Assembly: GCF_026212465.1 (NCBI RefSeq)
Contig: NC_080051.1
Span: 16,929,767-16,993,766, forward strand
Length of the DNA stretch: 64,000 nt
Direction: 5' to 3'
DNA from: Amaranthus tricolor
Taxonomy: Eukaryota; Streptophyta; Magnoliopsida; Caryophyllales; Amaranthaceae
Under the pieces are notes generated by a model. The model saw only the letters and a list, made by a program, of their open reading frames with translations. It was not told where the DNA came from and made no database searches. Of the stretch, positions 1 to 12,659 are shown one piece after another. How positions within the stretch are numbered: the first letter of the stretch is position 1; every line of letters begins with the position of its first letter. The position numbers and the translations under genes were made by a program.

Positions 1-1593
1 ATACAAAGTAGGAAAACTTGTTTAGTTGTATCTTATAAGAAAGGTTCCTCTAAGCATAATAGAATAGTCATAGCCTCATAGGTTAACTTGGCTTATATAC
101 ATTTTCACCATGTTCAAATATCTCAATTTGATTAGGGCCAATGGTCAATTTGAAATAGTTAAGTATGTTGGTGAAAAGCATACAAGTCAAGTAGTATGAT
201 AACTATTGCGGTCGTGCGGAATCTATCCTTTTCACAATTGTGACGAGAGAGCGCAGTTGAGCTCAATTCCTCTTCAAGAGGAACATTTATCATGGAAGTG
301 TCTACCTTAGGTGGAACCATTGTTACTAGGATCGAGGTACGATCTCGGTCGTGGAACAGGATCGGGGTCGCAATTCACTAGTGTTAGAAATTTGAGGTGG
401 GAACGAAACGATTTTGGTTTGATTTTTTAGGTTCGCGAAATGATTTATTCTGGATCGAGGTACAATTTTGGGTCGATTACTTTAAATGAAGTACTTTCTA
501 CCTTAAAAGTAAGATAATTTACAAGTGAAAAAATAAGAAAAGAAAAAAAAGAAAAAGAAAAGGATAGACCATAACTCTCGTTTAGTTTCATTCCCAAAGA
601 CTAAGTTTTAATATGTTGGTTTAGAAATGGGCTTTAAACTTTAGTAGCCCAAAGGCCCAAACCTAACACTAATTATATCAAAACAAAAGAAAAAAACCCT
701 AAGAAACTAAATGGATGGCGGTTGAACTGAAAAGGTTCATCTTCAACAACGAAATTCACAATTTCTCCATTGATGTCGAGTTCAATGCCCATTAATGGCA
801 ATTTTTTCTTTTCTTTTTTTCAATTTTTGATAGCATTTTAAGGCTGAGATTGGATCGACTAACATGACGAACCAGATCACGTCCCCGAGCGATCCAAATC
901 GCAAATGACCCGAAATTGGGATCGAACAATCTGGATCAGCGTACGCCTGCCAAGCCTTCGATCCAGGCTACAGTGAGTGGAACTCAAGCCTTGGATCCAG
1001 AATTATACTTTCTTGATTGTTCAAGCCTTTGAAAAGGTTAAAACTCCTATACTTGACAACCACTTTCTCAAACATATATCGTTGAATTAATCTCCTTAGA
1101 GGTTTACCTTAATGATAAATTTTTTGTCAATCTCATAAGCCTCTATCTAAACATACAATGAAATAAAAAGATGTGTTATCTCAAACTCTCCAATTTTCTC
1201 ATATTGGCACCTCGATGTTGACTCATCACATCAGGTATTGACGAAGGTCCCAAGAGTTTGCTTATTAGATTTCAGATTGTTCAGTGATTAGCAAATTAAG
1301 TTAAAATAAAGAAAAGATTCTTCCTATGCCCTGAGAGTTTTTTATCTGAAAAATTGTTGGCGCTTCTTCTCAGATAACCTTGTATGATTCTCATTCATAT
1401 TGCCTTTTTTCTAGCAGCAATTACAAATTATAGTCTTCAAAATTTTTCTTAAAACCTAGTATATTAATGTGGGACACACACAAAAAGGACTTGGAAGAGA
1501 ATACACCATCTACATAAAGGTTGCATGACAAGAAAAAATAAACATATATCCTCTAAGAAACCAATAAGCACACCAAATAGACAACATCTTTAC
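1..1593. other. Non-coding stretch downstream of the last readable ORP exon
   Basis: No convincing exon is visible on either strand. It begins directly after a GTAAAG splice donor of the ORP gene on the minus strand, so at least part should be the next ORP intron. I looked for the expected continuation of the ORP ligand-binding domain and did not see it. The stretch holds AT-rich sequence and a GATCGAGGTACGA-like motif repeated near 340 and 455. The 3' half of the gene either lies beyond the window edge or has been lost. Confidence 0.5.
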
Positions 1594-4500
1594 CTTCCAA
1601 CAGGATAGACATCGAGGGAGTTCCCTAAGAATTTTGTCTTCAGCTTGGATGTCACATCATATGTAAAATGCTCATTTTCACAATGCCCAGCACTCATAGG
1701 AGGATGATGGCTCACCTAAATTGTAACAAAAAGTGTAAAATAAGCAATACCAGATTTAAAAATAGCAACATCCTAAAAGATGTCTGAGGTCAAACACACA
1801 TGAATTTGCCCCACAATTAGACAGAGAATTAATTCAAACGTCATTGCTTTGATAGAATATATACAAGCATGTGTTCATTGAAATACATTAGAAGACATAC
1901 ACACCTGCTCTGAAAGAAAAGTAATTCCATTATGATTCACCATTTCATAAGTTTCACCAAGAATAGGATTAAAAGGCTTCCATGTGCGCTGAAATGCATA
2001 ATATACAGATATTGCCCAAGATGCTGCAAACAAAATATCAAAACTTTTCACAAAAAATGATATAAAAGTAAGCCTAAGTTGTTTTAAGATTTAAGAAAGC
2101 CTCTTTACCCGCATAAACCAATCGCAAATAAGGATCTTCGCATTCATTAGCCTGATCCAACAGGTGGCAGTACTCCATTAACTGCCACAACATATACCGT
2201 ATTTTAGTGTCAATGAAATCAAAAGAAGCGTTAAGCACAGAGCACCACTGCCCAATTCTCAATGAGAAACAAGAGATCAACAAAACAAACCTCAGCCATT
2301 TTCTGCAACATAGTCATAGGCTCAAAGATTATGACTGGAAGTGTCACCATTGATGTTACATCAGATCCAATATACTTATGCATCATTTTCCAGTAACTAT
2401 CTCTCTCCTGTAAGCATCGCAAGTTGACAAAATAAGATTAACATTAGCTGCATTGTGAAAAATGAGAAACAGCCCCAAGGTATAAATATTTTCTCAGCAC
2501 AAACTCCGATAACTCTTCAAGGTTCAGCACACTAGCATTGTCTATGAAGAATGCCATCTTTAATCAAGGCGTTATTCTTTGATAATTTAATAAAGGACAA
2601 CATTGACTATGGCGAGACAACAACTAAAGCACCCAACCTTTACCCCGTCAAGAAACAATTTGAAGCCCTGAAGAAGTCTTCCTGTAGTACTTGACAAAAG
2701 ACCTACAATACATACTAAAAGTAGCTTGCTAGAAGACAAGAGACAATCTCAGATTCTCAGGAGTAAACATCCCTCTCCTTTTTAGTTGCTAAATTTTTAC
2801 TTTGTTACTATGTAGATACTCTAATTTGTGTATCGTTCATTGGTGATTTGTTATTCTGGAACAATATGTGGAATCTTGTAAGATTCGCTTTGTTGTATAA
2901 TTTTAAATTATTTAGTAATTATATTTTTTATATATCAATTAATGGTTGAAATTATGTTTAAACATTGCCAAGGATAAAATGAAAAATTTTGGAGCTGAAA
3001 AACTGAGGAAGAAAATGACAATGAAAGGAAAGAGAGGATAACAGGTGAGGTAAAACGTTAAACCTAAAGTATAAATGATAGCCAAACCATAATATACAAC
3101 CCGATAAAATAAAAGAAAGCATCAGCTACTTAATGGCCACCAACAATGATAGTTATACTAATAACCACTCAACAATTTAAGTATAAGGGGAACCCTGGGA
3201 GGCAAAAACCTCAAAAGCCTTCTAAATCACACCCACTCAAGCTAGGCACGACTCAAAGCACGCAGAGCCACACGCTACCCTTGTGAGAGAAAGGCTTAGA
3301 AGCCATACCCCTTGCAAGGGCACCCAAAAAGCCAAAACCTCTATTACAACCACCAAGTAAAGACTAATCAAAGCAATACGAGGAGCAAGGAGATGCAAGC
3401 TATAATAAATCCCACAAGCTTACTCTTCACAAAAATACAACACAAATGATGAAACAAAGGAGAATGCCAGCCTAGAGCCTATTGCAGCAGCCTAACGAAA
3501 CAGTGTCTCGGCAGACACCAGAAGCACAGCAGAACTAGATGACCACAAACATAGCAGCAACACAGTCAAAAGGTACACAGTCCCTGAATCCTAGCACAAC
3601 GTCTGTTAACAAACCAGCCCGCTGCACGAGAAAAGAACAGCCAACGCCTGAAATTAGGAGCACATCCAAAACATACCTACAATACAGCCCAGGTGCACCA
3701 ACTAGCAGCATCAGAGGAGATGATGTTCCAGACCCTCAGGAAGACAACAGCTAGAGGCTAAAGCTTGAACATACAAAAGTACCAGCAAACACACAGCACC
3801 AACACCAGGCTAGAGCTAGCCCAGCAGACGAGACCAGACATCCAACCCAAACAGTACAGTAGCAGAAACCTAACAGCACTATGGTCCCCTACTACCCACC
3901 ACCTTGCACTGTTGTGCAGTAGCAAATGCTATGTTAAGGGGGGCCATCCCTCCTCGGAGAAATCGGAGTCATCCAAGTCGTCGTCCTCAACCCGGAATGG
4001 ATTTTTGCAATTGTAGTTGAATAGCGAGGTAACAAAAGAGCCTTCACAAGCCGCTTCGAAGGAGCGAGTTTGGGACTTCTATTGGCTACAGGCATACAAC
4101 TCTTCCCGCTTTTTGACATAAGCAGCAGTATCGAGCTAGTGGCTTTACATAATTGTTGTTTTGGCACCCAAATTGTCCTCATCTTTGGTGGATTTATTTC
4201 CGGAGCTTTTTTTGTCCCACAACACTGACCCAACATTAGGCTTTTATAGAAAAATCTTGGCACCCATTAAAAGAAGATTTTATGTTCAAATTCATTGCCA
4301 CTGATATCCCCTACAATAATACATTTTGGAAGATCTTTAGTCACATCTACCTCCACAGGTATTCGAGCATAAGAAGCTCTCAATTGAGAGCTCGTGCATT
4401 CATCTCCATACATGCGAAGTCCTAAAACACTCCCAATTCAGCCAAAAGATCCCTCCCCCCAACAATTGAGTGGGAGGTTCGACAATTTAACCCACAATGG

Positions 4501-7047
4501 AATACATCTTAGAATTTTCTTCCTGCAATCAAACCCTTCAATCCATTTTCTAACCATAACATGTCTAGACCCCATTGTTGCTTCGAGAGAATTCAATATA
4601 GTTTGATATCTTCTTTAAAGGCACATTTCACAATGTAGAAAGCATCCCAATAAAGCTAAAAGAAATGTTTAATGAAAGGATCAAGGAAATAAGCGAGGAT
4701 CATTATCAAAGCAGTGCTACCATATGAATCAGTATGTCTGGCTTTTAGAAAGGATCATAATAGAATGATGGAAGTAGCGGAAATGTGAATGTTTCGATGG
4801 ATGAGGGGGCGTACTTTGAAGGTTAGAAGTTGAATCAAAGATATAAGAAAGAATTTAAAAATTGCAAATATTGAAGAAAAAGGTGAAAGAGAATTGTTTA
4901 AGATGGTTTAAACATGTACAAAGATAGGGTATAAGCGAACCGATAAGGAAGATAGAAAGTAAGAGATAGGGAGACTAAAGAGGGCGAGGAAAATCAAAGA
5001 TGACTTAAAGGGCTGGATTGGAAAGGATGTAAAGGATCTAGACTTACAGATTGAGATGGTTAAAAGTCAAAATTTCTGCATAGAAGAAGAATTTACGTGA
5101 ACGACCATTAAAACTAATATATGGTTTATGTAGTCGATCTCAATCTTTAGGGACAAAAGCTTGATGTTGTTGTTTCCACTAAGTAGTTGTTTGTTATATG
5201 AGGTAAAATGGAAAGGAAATAGAATCAGAAAAGAGGGGGTAATGTACAATGTAAACGTTACTTTCCCTACTTGTTTGGTTTTACCTAAGTAACAAAATCA
5301 ATACTTATAGCTCAACAATCAAACTTTTGTTGTTCTTAGGGCTTCTTTCAGCCATTATTCTCTTTCTTCTCAAAACCAACATCTCTTATCTACTCTTATA
5401 TCTAGCATATTCCTTTATTTCCTCTTTCCTAAAATTTAATTACCACAAAAAACTTGTTTGATATATCAATTGCCATTGAAACTCCATACCAATTATTGTT
5501 TTCATCAAGAAGAAAATCTATTCTTTATCCCAAATTATTCGGATCTTTCCAAATTCTCTATCCTCTTCAACAAGAAAAGAAAACATATGATAGAGGTTAA
5601 ATTACAAACCTTACATTATTTTAGGTTTATTTAGGGCTTTAACTTTTGAAATTGTGGTTTTTAATTTTACAATCTCTTCGTATTAATTGCAGTGATTGGT
5701 CGATTGTGCTGGTTGGTGCATGTTGTGGTGGTGATCGGTTATACAAGTTTGGCGGTGGTTGGCTTGTGGGATAAGGACGGATTATTAGGCTTCGTGCGAG
5801 AAAGAAGGTGAAAAAGGTTACAACAGAGCTGAAAGAAATATACAAACACATGTTTTCATGAATTTGTTTCCGGTAATATCTGTTTGGTAACATTGTAACG
5901 GTATTGGTTACCTTAAACAAATGGAAAGGATAACCATCTCTTAAACCCAACAACAAATAAGAGATTAGCTTAATAAAATTTGTTTCTTGAGTCTAATAAT
6001 GCATACCATACAGCCCCTAAGAATATTGATTCCTAATATTTTCAACACTCAAGTTACATTCGTAAAATAATTGTGATAGTAAGATACATTTGCAAAATAT
6101 TTGTGGTGGTACTAGAAATCCCTGGCCATAAAAAGGAAGCTAAAACCCTAGTCTCTCGGTTTGAAAGAAAAAGTTTAAGGCTTTCGGTAAAAAATTTAAA
6201 GAAATAGAAATATTGAGTATAACCATAGCTTGTAGAAAACAAGGACTATATAGCTTGCAATTGCACAATTTTTAACTATACTCTTTTCTACTGAATTATA
6301 TTATGAGCACTTTAAGTCTCTAGCTATATTTTGGATCGCCTCATTCTTGCATTACGTTTCCCCAATGCCAGCAAGGTTGTGTAATGGGGAGTCAAATGTA
6401 TGACACGTACACTCCTAATACAAAAGCCCGAGACATCAATATGCAAATTTGCTACATAATACAGTACCAATGTCATTGCTCGAAAAATACCAATACGAAG
6501 TTTTATCTTCTAAGATCATTGATTTAAAACAACACAACCTCAAAGTCCCATATTTTCTTACGTACAAACATCAAGACAACATTGTTGATTAAAAAATGTT
6601 AATTATATGCACACAAACACACGACACACCTCTTGCTTCCACCTTCCTTTGTGTGCTTCTTCCTCTGCATCATCTTTACCTCCTTCAGGATTTACAACTT
6701 CCAAATTCTCATAACCTAATAACCTACAAAAAAATTAGATTTACTTAATTGTTTTCCAATGTAAGAAATAATTGTAATCAAATTAATTAATTAATAATAA
6801 CAATAAAAAATACTAACTCACCAACACAAAACATAACAAAATCAGCATAAAATCGAATTGAAACTAAAATCAATGTTCAGGGATGCCCATTATTAATTCA
6901 ATTTGACATAAAAGGTAAAACGGGAAAGAGAGAGAAAGAGATGAACCCATTGACGGATCGATGCATGGCGTTACTGAACATTGATAAGCTTGACGACATT
7001 GAAGCGAAAAATCCCTTATTTTCCAACTTGTTCCTGGAGCTTGACAT
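1594..7047 (-). CDS. OSBP-related protein, ORP3-like (5' exons only; 3' end not in window)
   Basis: Oxysterol-binding-protein-related lipid-transfer protein; such proteins move sterols or phosphoinositides at membrane contact sites. Six exons join in frame: 6947-7047 (ATG at 7047), 6630-6723, 2291-2407, 2109-2181, 1905-2023 and 1594-1715, all with GT-AG borders, giving 208 codons plus two bases. The signature EQVSHHPP spans exons 5 and 6. The N-terminus has the Ser-rich plant ORP3 start ([12 protein letters not shown]), then [13 protein letters not shown], then [14 protein letters not shown]. Plant ORP3 proteins are about 450 aa, so roughly the C-terminal half is missing; the last donor (GTAAAG at 1593) leads toward the window edge. 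Intron 2 is about 4.2 kb and full of LINE debris. A MULE inverted repeat begins about 215 bp upstream of the ATG, inside the likely promoter or 5' UTR. Family identity is strong; whether the gene is complete beyond the window is unknown. Confidence 0.88.
2408..3079. other. 3' part of ORP intron 2, no gene seen
   Basis: AT-rich intronic sequence between ORP exon 3 and the LINE-derived block. No coding exon, tRNA or clear transposon end was recognised. Confidence 0.4.
3080..4640 (-). mobile_element. LINE-1-type retrotransposon remnant (ORF1, DUF4283-like, plus 3' region)
   Basis: Read on the minus strand from about 4640 downward, broken frames give the pattern of plant LINE-1 ORF1 proteins: [12 protein letters not shown], then [18 protein letters not shown], then [29 protein letters not shown] and finally IWVPKQQ. 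This matches the DUF4283 region that precedes a zinc knuckle in LINE-1 ORF1p. In-frame stops show it is dead. No endonuclease or reverse transcriptase is visible; the G/T-rich (minus-strand) sequence from 3930 to 3080 resembles a LINE 3' region, suggesting an internally deleted copy. It lies inside ORP intron 2, in the same orientation as the gene. Confidence 0.6.
4740..5180 (+). mobile_element. RTE-type LINE fragment, end of reverse-transcriptase ORF
   Basis: Plus-strand translation with stops and frameshifts resembles the C-terminal tail of plant RTE reverse transcriptases: [26 protein letters not shown], then [17 protein letters not shown] related fragment with the same motifs is at 23436-23830, and a different RTE tail is at 18945-19640. 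It lies in ORP intron 2 and opposes the gene. Confidence 0.6.
5181..6629. other. 5' part of ORP intron 2, no gene seen
   Basis: AT-rich intronic sequence. Similar GTAAC/GTTAC-type motifs near 5260 and 5890 in inverted arrangement could be a decayed MITE, but no TSD is clear. Short open frames here have no recognisable domains. Confidence 0.35.
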
Positions 7048-7260
7048 GTTTTGACTTGGAATTGAAATTTGATTGGGAAGTGAATTGGGGATTGCGATGC
7101 AAAACCCTAAGTTACGCGAAATCGATCAGATAATATCAATTTGAATAAGGAGAGTGGAGACTGTGCGCGCTTCTAAAGTTCTAAACATAAGGTATGGAAT
7201 GGAAGTGATCAAGTGACATTAATGAATAGTTGACATCTATTAACAGTTTTGAAAGGCCAT

Positions 7261-7505
7261 GTTTTTTTTTTCGAGAAAAATTAAAAAAAATTAGATAATT
7301 TAACAAGCTTTATTCAAAAAACAAGCTTTGGAAAATTTTATTTTCAAAATAAGCGTTCTTGCCTCTAAAGTTAGGCTTGGTGTAAACTCGCTCTTACTAA
7401 CAGCGAATTAAAGCAAATGGTCAAAATTTGTGTCAAGCCTCAAAACCTTAATGTCGCTGTTACTAACAACGACTTGAGGCTTGAGTGGTTTGACTTTTAT
7501 TGACT
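7261..7505 (+). repeat. MULE left terminal inverted repeat
   Basis: Matches the reverse complement of 12660-12910 with scattered differences. The inner part holds a hairpin-like motif TCGCTGTTAC/TAACAACGA near 7453-7473. The outer end lies 214 bp upstream of the ORP start codon at 7047. Confidence 0.85.
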
Positions 7506-7771
7506 TTCTTGTTTGAATTAAACTAGTCATTGTTAAATTGAAAAATAGTCGTTATGAAGTTGAAAATAGCCGTTGTTATTATGTGTTATAAATAACTTCA
7601 TCATTTCCCTACTTCATTGTATCCAATCTCCATCATTCTTATTCTAGTTAATCTAGTTAATCATTTTTTAAAGGTAACATAAGGTATTATGTTAGTGTTA
7701 TTCTCAATTTATAAATGTTAATATTATTTTTGAATGTTTACTTACGTTACTATATCATATGTGTTCCGTAG

Positions 7772-8089
7772 ATGTCACAGGAACATTCTATTGAAGAGCT
7801 TTGTGATTGTGGCTATGAAGTTGAGATTAATACAGATTGGAGCGACTTCGATCCTGACCGTGATTTTGTTGCTTGTTCTTTCTACTTGGTTGAAGGATTA
7901 GGTTGCACATACTTTAAATGGATTGCTCCGGAGGGTACCAAATGGCAGAGAGACTTAATAATACGGCTTGAAAAAGAAAAACAAGAGCTTAAAGATGAGA
8001 TATTTAATCTCAAGAGACAAATAGATGATATGGCACATAGGAAAGAAGAGACTGAAAGGATTATGAGAAAGTTTAAGAAACAATCTTAG
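7772..8089 (+). CDS. GRF-type zinc-finger, coiled-coil protein inside the MULE
   Basis: A 105-aa single-exon frame. Residues 12-50 fit a GRF zinc ribbon: CDCG, then F-V-A-C with SFY, then the C-T-Y-F-K-W-I block. Residues about 60-103 are a charged coiled coil (RLEKEKQELKDEIFNLKRQ). Such small GRF-plus-coiled-coil proteins are common in plant genomes, and many sit in transposons. It starts about 265 bp inside the left inverted repeat and diverges from the two minus-strand genes. The frame is intact although its neighbours are broken. Its role in transposition is unknown; single-stranded nucleic acid binding is known for GRF domains in other proteins and is only an inference here. Confidence 0.7.
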   Translation: MSQEHSIEELCDCGYEVEINTDWSDFDPDRDFVACSFYLVEGLGCTYFKWIAPEGTKWQRDLIIRLEKEKQELKDEIFNLKRQIDDMAHRKEETERIMRKFKKQS

Positions 8090-8449
8090 TTAGCAACGGT
8101 GGTTTAACTTAACGAATGAACTATGTAATTTGATATGGATTCGTTGAACATGAATGAAATTGTGTTGAATTTTTGAGAGCATTTTCCCTATTTGAATATG
8201 ATTGTCTGTTTGTTTTTGATTAAATTCATACTGCATTTTAGGCGAAATGATTCATTGCCGAAAACACTGAGTACTTAACATCATTTTATTCATAATAAAC
8301 GTGTGATAATACGATAAAAATATATAAATCTACATATATATTACAAATTATACACAAAAGTCCAAATGTTACAAATATTGAATATGTACAAATGTTCAAT
8401 ATATACAAAATGTCACTAATGTTCAATATGTACAAACAGTATACTAATG

Positions 8450-10044
8450 TTAATCCTCCTCCTGTACCCTGTCTAACTGTGACGGTTTACGACGCCTCCT
8501 ACGATAGTAAGAGGTCGTCGCATGACGCTCGGGTAGGGGAGGTGATTGATAATGTGATGATCCAGCCCCCTGTGAGGACCCGGCACCATAGTCGGGGCAC
8601 GTTAAGTCTACCTCCTCAAGATGAACGTCGGCATGACGAGGAGATAACCCCTGCTCGTCCATAGTGGTGTCGGGCACAGCGACTTCTGGAATGAAGTGCT
8701 GAAACTGTGTCCCTAGGAGTATGCCTTGGGCAATCTCCCGTACATGCTCCTCTTGGGTGGAGCTGATGACAGATGCAATGCCCTGTGCCTACATTAAGAC
8801 TGAAGTATTAATGAAATGTATAACATGTAAGTTCTATGGATAATAATCAATGTTGAAGAATACTTACAAAGTGTGTCATCGTCGATGCTGTGGGAGCATA
8901 CTGGGCTGCCGCAATGATACCTCGTGGTGTCATCCATCGACAAGTGATGGAGAGGAACCACAGCATGTAATCCGCCGAAGTAGGTGCGCCTACAACCTCG
9001 ATCGGCGCACCTTGGGCCAGCAGCTCCAGCCTGTGATCCCAACGAGCTATATGGCGCTAGTTGATATCCAACCAGTTCTTGGGCTCCCGACCTTGCGTGA
9101 ACTGTGATACCACGTCCCACACTCCTCATCGGTTGCCCAATGAGAATGTGCTCCCACACCCAAAGCTATGAATTACAGATATAAGTAAGTAAATGAAACA
9201 CAAAAACAAATTAAGAAATAAAGCGTTAACGTGTAAAGTTAGTATTACCTGCAGAATAATCAGGGGCCCAACGATCTCCTTCACGTTCTTCCGTGAAGCT
9301 TCACACATTCTTCTATACAGATAAGCTAGGGCTGCGGAACTCCAGCTGTAACCGGAGATGACCTCTCATGGCGCATCAAGCAATGTCAAGTACAAAAGTT
9401 GTACCCTGTTGCCAGTCTTGTCGGAGAACAAGACAGCACCAATCAGATATGAGAGATACGCTTCAACGGTAGCCTCATCAGCACCTTCAGGGAGGTGCGA
9501 GAAGTTCTGCGCAAGCCATGTTACGCGTAACGCACTCCCTTTGGCTACCTCTACGGGAGGTCGAACTCCTAATAATCTATGGACTTTATCTTGCCAACTT
9601 TCGAGTTGGCGTCCAACGGTGCAGACGGCATGTCCCTCGATGGGAAGCCGTGTAAGCACAGCTACGTCAAGTAAAGACAGTAATTTCACCTAGAGGTAGG
9701 TGGAAAGTATGTGTCTCTTGGCGCCACCGCTCGACTAAAGCCGTGACTAGCGCCTGATTGACTCTTCCATAAGCGATGAGGTGGAAGTCGTACAACCTCG
9801 CTCGCTGAAGGTAGGGGATGATCCGTGCGTCAATGGCCCACGGAGCAGATTCGGGATGCCTGGTGTATATGGTCTCCACGTCGGACACCTAAACGCAAAG
9901 ATTATATTAGCATAAAGTTATAAAGGCATGTACATTCAAAATACTAAGTTCACTAACCTGGACATCCCATAGTACACTGCTCCTGTGATCCGCCTGCATC
10001 GTCAGTACACTAGGGTCTCGAGAGCCTGGAGCTGCTGGATCCAT
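8450..10044 (-). pseudogene. Plant mobile domain (PMD) protein gene in the MULE, disrupted
   Basis: Belongs to the PMD family (often annotated as serine/threonine phosphatase 7 long-form homologs; relatives MAIN and MAIL1). Exons by eye: 9958-10044 (ATG at 10044), 9249-9888, 8868-9165 and 8450-8788, with GT-AG borders. Hallmarks: ALVTALVERWRQETHTFHLP, LTRLPIEGHAV, AYLSYLIGAVLF, CEASRKNVKEI and a basic, low-complexity C-terminus ending near RRRRRKPSQ. Two breaks are visible: a frameshift near 9670-9690 just after GEIT, and a TGA stop near 9367 after LLDAP. It is transcribed in the same direction as the transposase, about 145 bp downstream of it. PMDs are known both in host genes and carried by MULEs and Ty3 elements; here it clearly belongs to the transposon. 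Confidence 0.75.
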
Positions 10045-10187
10045 CTCTACTGCAATTCAACAGTAACTAAGTTGTAGTTATAATTATACGTAAAAAGACT
10101 TAAGAAATACTCAAATTGTTTACTTATGCTATTTATTTGTTTCATAGTCTTTATGTTTATATACTCAAAAACAGATACTGTTTAGCT

Positions 10188-12029
10188 TGACGTGCAAGTT
10201 CTAGTGTTGTGACCTTCACTACCACACCGTCAACAAGCGTTGCGTCTCCTTGATCCTTCGTCCATCTCGTTCGTGATCCTCCTTGACTTAGGTCTTCCTA
10301 GTCCACGAATGTGATCTGGATCGTGTATCACCTCAACACCGGTGTATTGAGGCCATAACCTCTTATCAATCAACGGCATGAATATGGATTCATATGTATT
10401 CACATAGCTCTGGGTAATGTAGCAAGAGTCGACAAAACGCTCATACGATAAGTGTCTTTTAATACAGACGACAAGAACATGATAACAAGCTAAGTGATAT
10501 ATGGAGGGTTTGTTACAAGTGCATTTCATCTCTCTCAAGTCCACACTTTGTATTTTACCACCCTTGGCGGATCCTTTATTACCACGTCCAGTCTTAACTT
10601 GAAAAAGGCCTCGTTTGTAATCAAATGCGACGATCTCATGGAAGTTTGCCTTCTCAGTGTTACGGGAGATAATTCTTGTGGCGTGTGAAGTGTACTTACT
10701 TCCCCCAATTAGCCATGCATTTGCATTCTCGCGTCTTTAAACAAAATAATCATTAAGACGGTAGAAGGTGAACTCCACAAGAGTAGTTATAAGCAAGAAA
10801 TGTACACCCTTCATCACGTTATTGAATACTTCGGCTAAGTTAGTATTAGTAACACCATACCTATACCCGCCATCATGACATATTGACCATTTACACATAT
10901 CACCAACTTGATCAATCCAAAAAAGAGCTTCTCGATTAGCAACACCAATAGCCTTCAATCCCTCGATGACCTTATGTGGTTGTCTTTGCTCTGCAGTCTT
11001 ACCATACATCTTCTTCAACTTCACATTACTCATTTGACGGTTGAAGTTACTTAACAAATGCCGCAAGCAAAACCTATGATGGGCATTCGGAGGTTGCCAT
11101 TTGGGCTCCTCCATGGTTGCTAGAATGCCCGCATGTCTATCGGAAATAACACATAAACCTGGACTATCATCAAATGCTTACGAACACACGCAATAAACCA
11201 AGACCACGCGGCTATGCATTCTTTCTCTACCAAAGCAAAGGCAAGCGGGAAGATTTCCTTGTTCCCATCTTGAGCAATCGCAGTTAACAACGTATGGCGA
11301 TACTTACCATACAAATGTGTTCCGTCAATGACAATAAGGGGTTTGCAATACTTGAACCCTCAATACTAGTGCATAAGGTGAAGGAGCAATGATTGCTGGA
11401 ATGTTGCCTAAGCTCATGTCATTAGCTAGAGCCTCCTCCTCAACACCCACATCGTCCTCAAAAGGAGCTTCAACGAATTCATTACTCCCACTATTAACAT
11501 CACCCCAAGGCTCATTTGTATCTTTTAAGTTAAAAGTATCATCATTTGAGACTTGAATTTGAAGTTGATTGGGTTCATTAGAAGGAGAAGAGGAAGATGG
11601 CATAATGGGATTTTGGGTTTCTTGGGTAGGTAAGGGCGTATGAGAAGAGCAGAAGAAGTTACATTGGAATGCATTTGTTTCTACAACATTGACATCTTGA
11701 TTCCCTAGGGGTACCTCTTCTACATATAACTCTAAAGAAGGAATAGAGGTAGACTTTGAGTACTCCCACATTGCATCTATAGCCTCCTCATCCTCAACCG
11801 GAAAAGCTAACAATTCTCCACTCATATTGTACTTAAAACTTACATTAACAGTACTTCTTGTAGTGTCAATGCCAATCTTAGAGCATATAAGATGTTTAAA
11901 TTCATTCAAATCCATGTTTGAGTTGCATGCAAACAGTTTATGTCTTCCCCCAACATACTTAACATTGCTACTACTTGACCGAATTGAACCATTCCAAAAA
12001 CATACAACAGTCACACGAAATGAAGCCAT
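10188..12029 (-). pseudogene. MuDR-type MULE transposase, frameshifted
   Basis: Domains in order on the minus strand: N-terminal PB1-like MuDR domain (12029 to about 11700, with KHLICSKIGID and SGELLAFPVEDEEAID), an acidic/Ser-rich linker, the transposase core (IDGTHLYGKYRHTLL, then FALVEKECIAAWSWF, then HHRFCLRHLLSNFN), a SWIM zinc finger (CTC then HLACYH near 10500), and a C-terminal CCHC-like knuckle near 10190-10235. Breaks: a frame change near 11340 just before the core, another near 11140, frame changes around 10735 and 10545, and a TGA inside the zinc knuckle. Some could be unrecognised introns, but the frame change within the core and the TGA suggest decay. Confidence 0.8.
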
Positions 12030-12659
12030 TTCTACAACAATACGTACAAAATCAACATCACCATCAAGTTCATAAATATATACATATATAACAACATTGA
12101 TTGAATTTAGGTTTTACATTCAAACATTCTTTAAATTAAACTCAAATTTAGGGTTTGCATTCAAACATTCTCTACATTAAACTCAAACATCTTCTACATT
12201 AAATTCATGAACAAACAACCTCATTATGAAGATCATGGCAAATAACAAGTACATTCGACATATTCATAGAGTTTAAGTGTAAATGACCACTATAAATGAC
12301 ATACATTTTAAAATCAACAACAAATAAAAAATTTATAATAAAAAGGTACCTCAATAAGCTGTAGATCAACAAGAAGTAGTAAATTGCAAGTTTATGAACC
12401 TACATTTATGTGAAAGTTGATTAAGAATTTGTAAACCCTAATTTTTCGAAAAAAGAAAATAAATACAAAAAACTAGTACCTTAAGTGAATGTAGGAAGAT
12501 GACAGAACTAATTAGTAGTAAAAACTTGGAATTTGATGAGATTATTTGAAGGATTGAAGTTGATTTTTAATGGTGGAAAGAAGAGGGAGATCTCGTAGGT
12601 TGAATTAGGAAGTAAACTGAAATGAGGAAGAAGGAGAACTGGAAAATTTAACTCGCATT

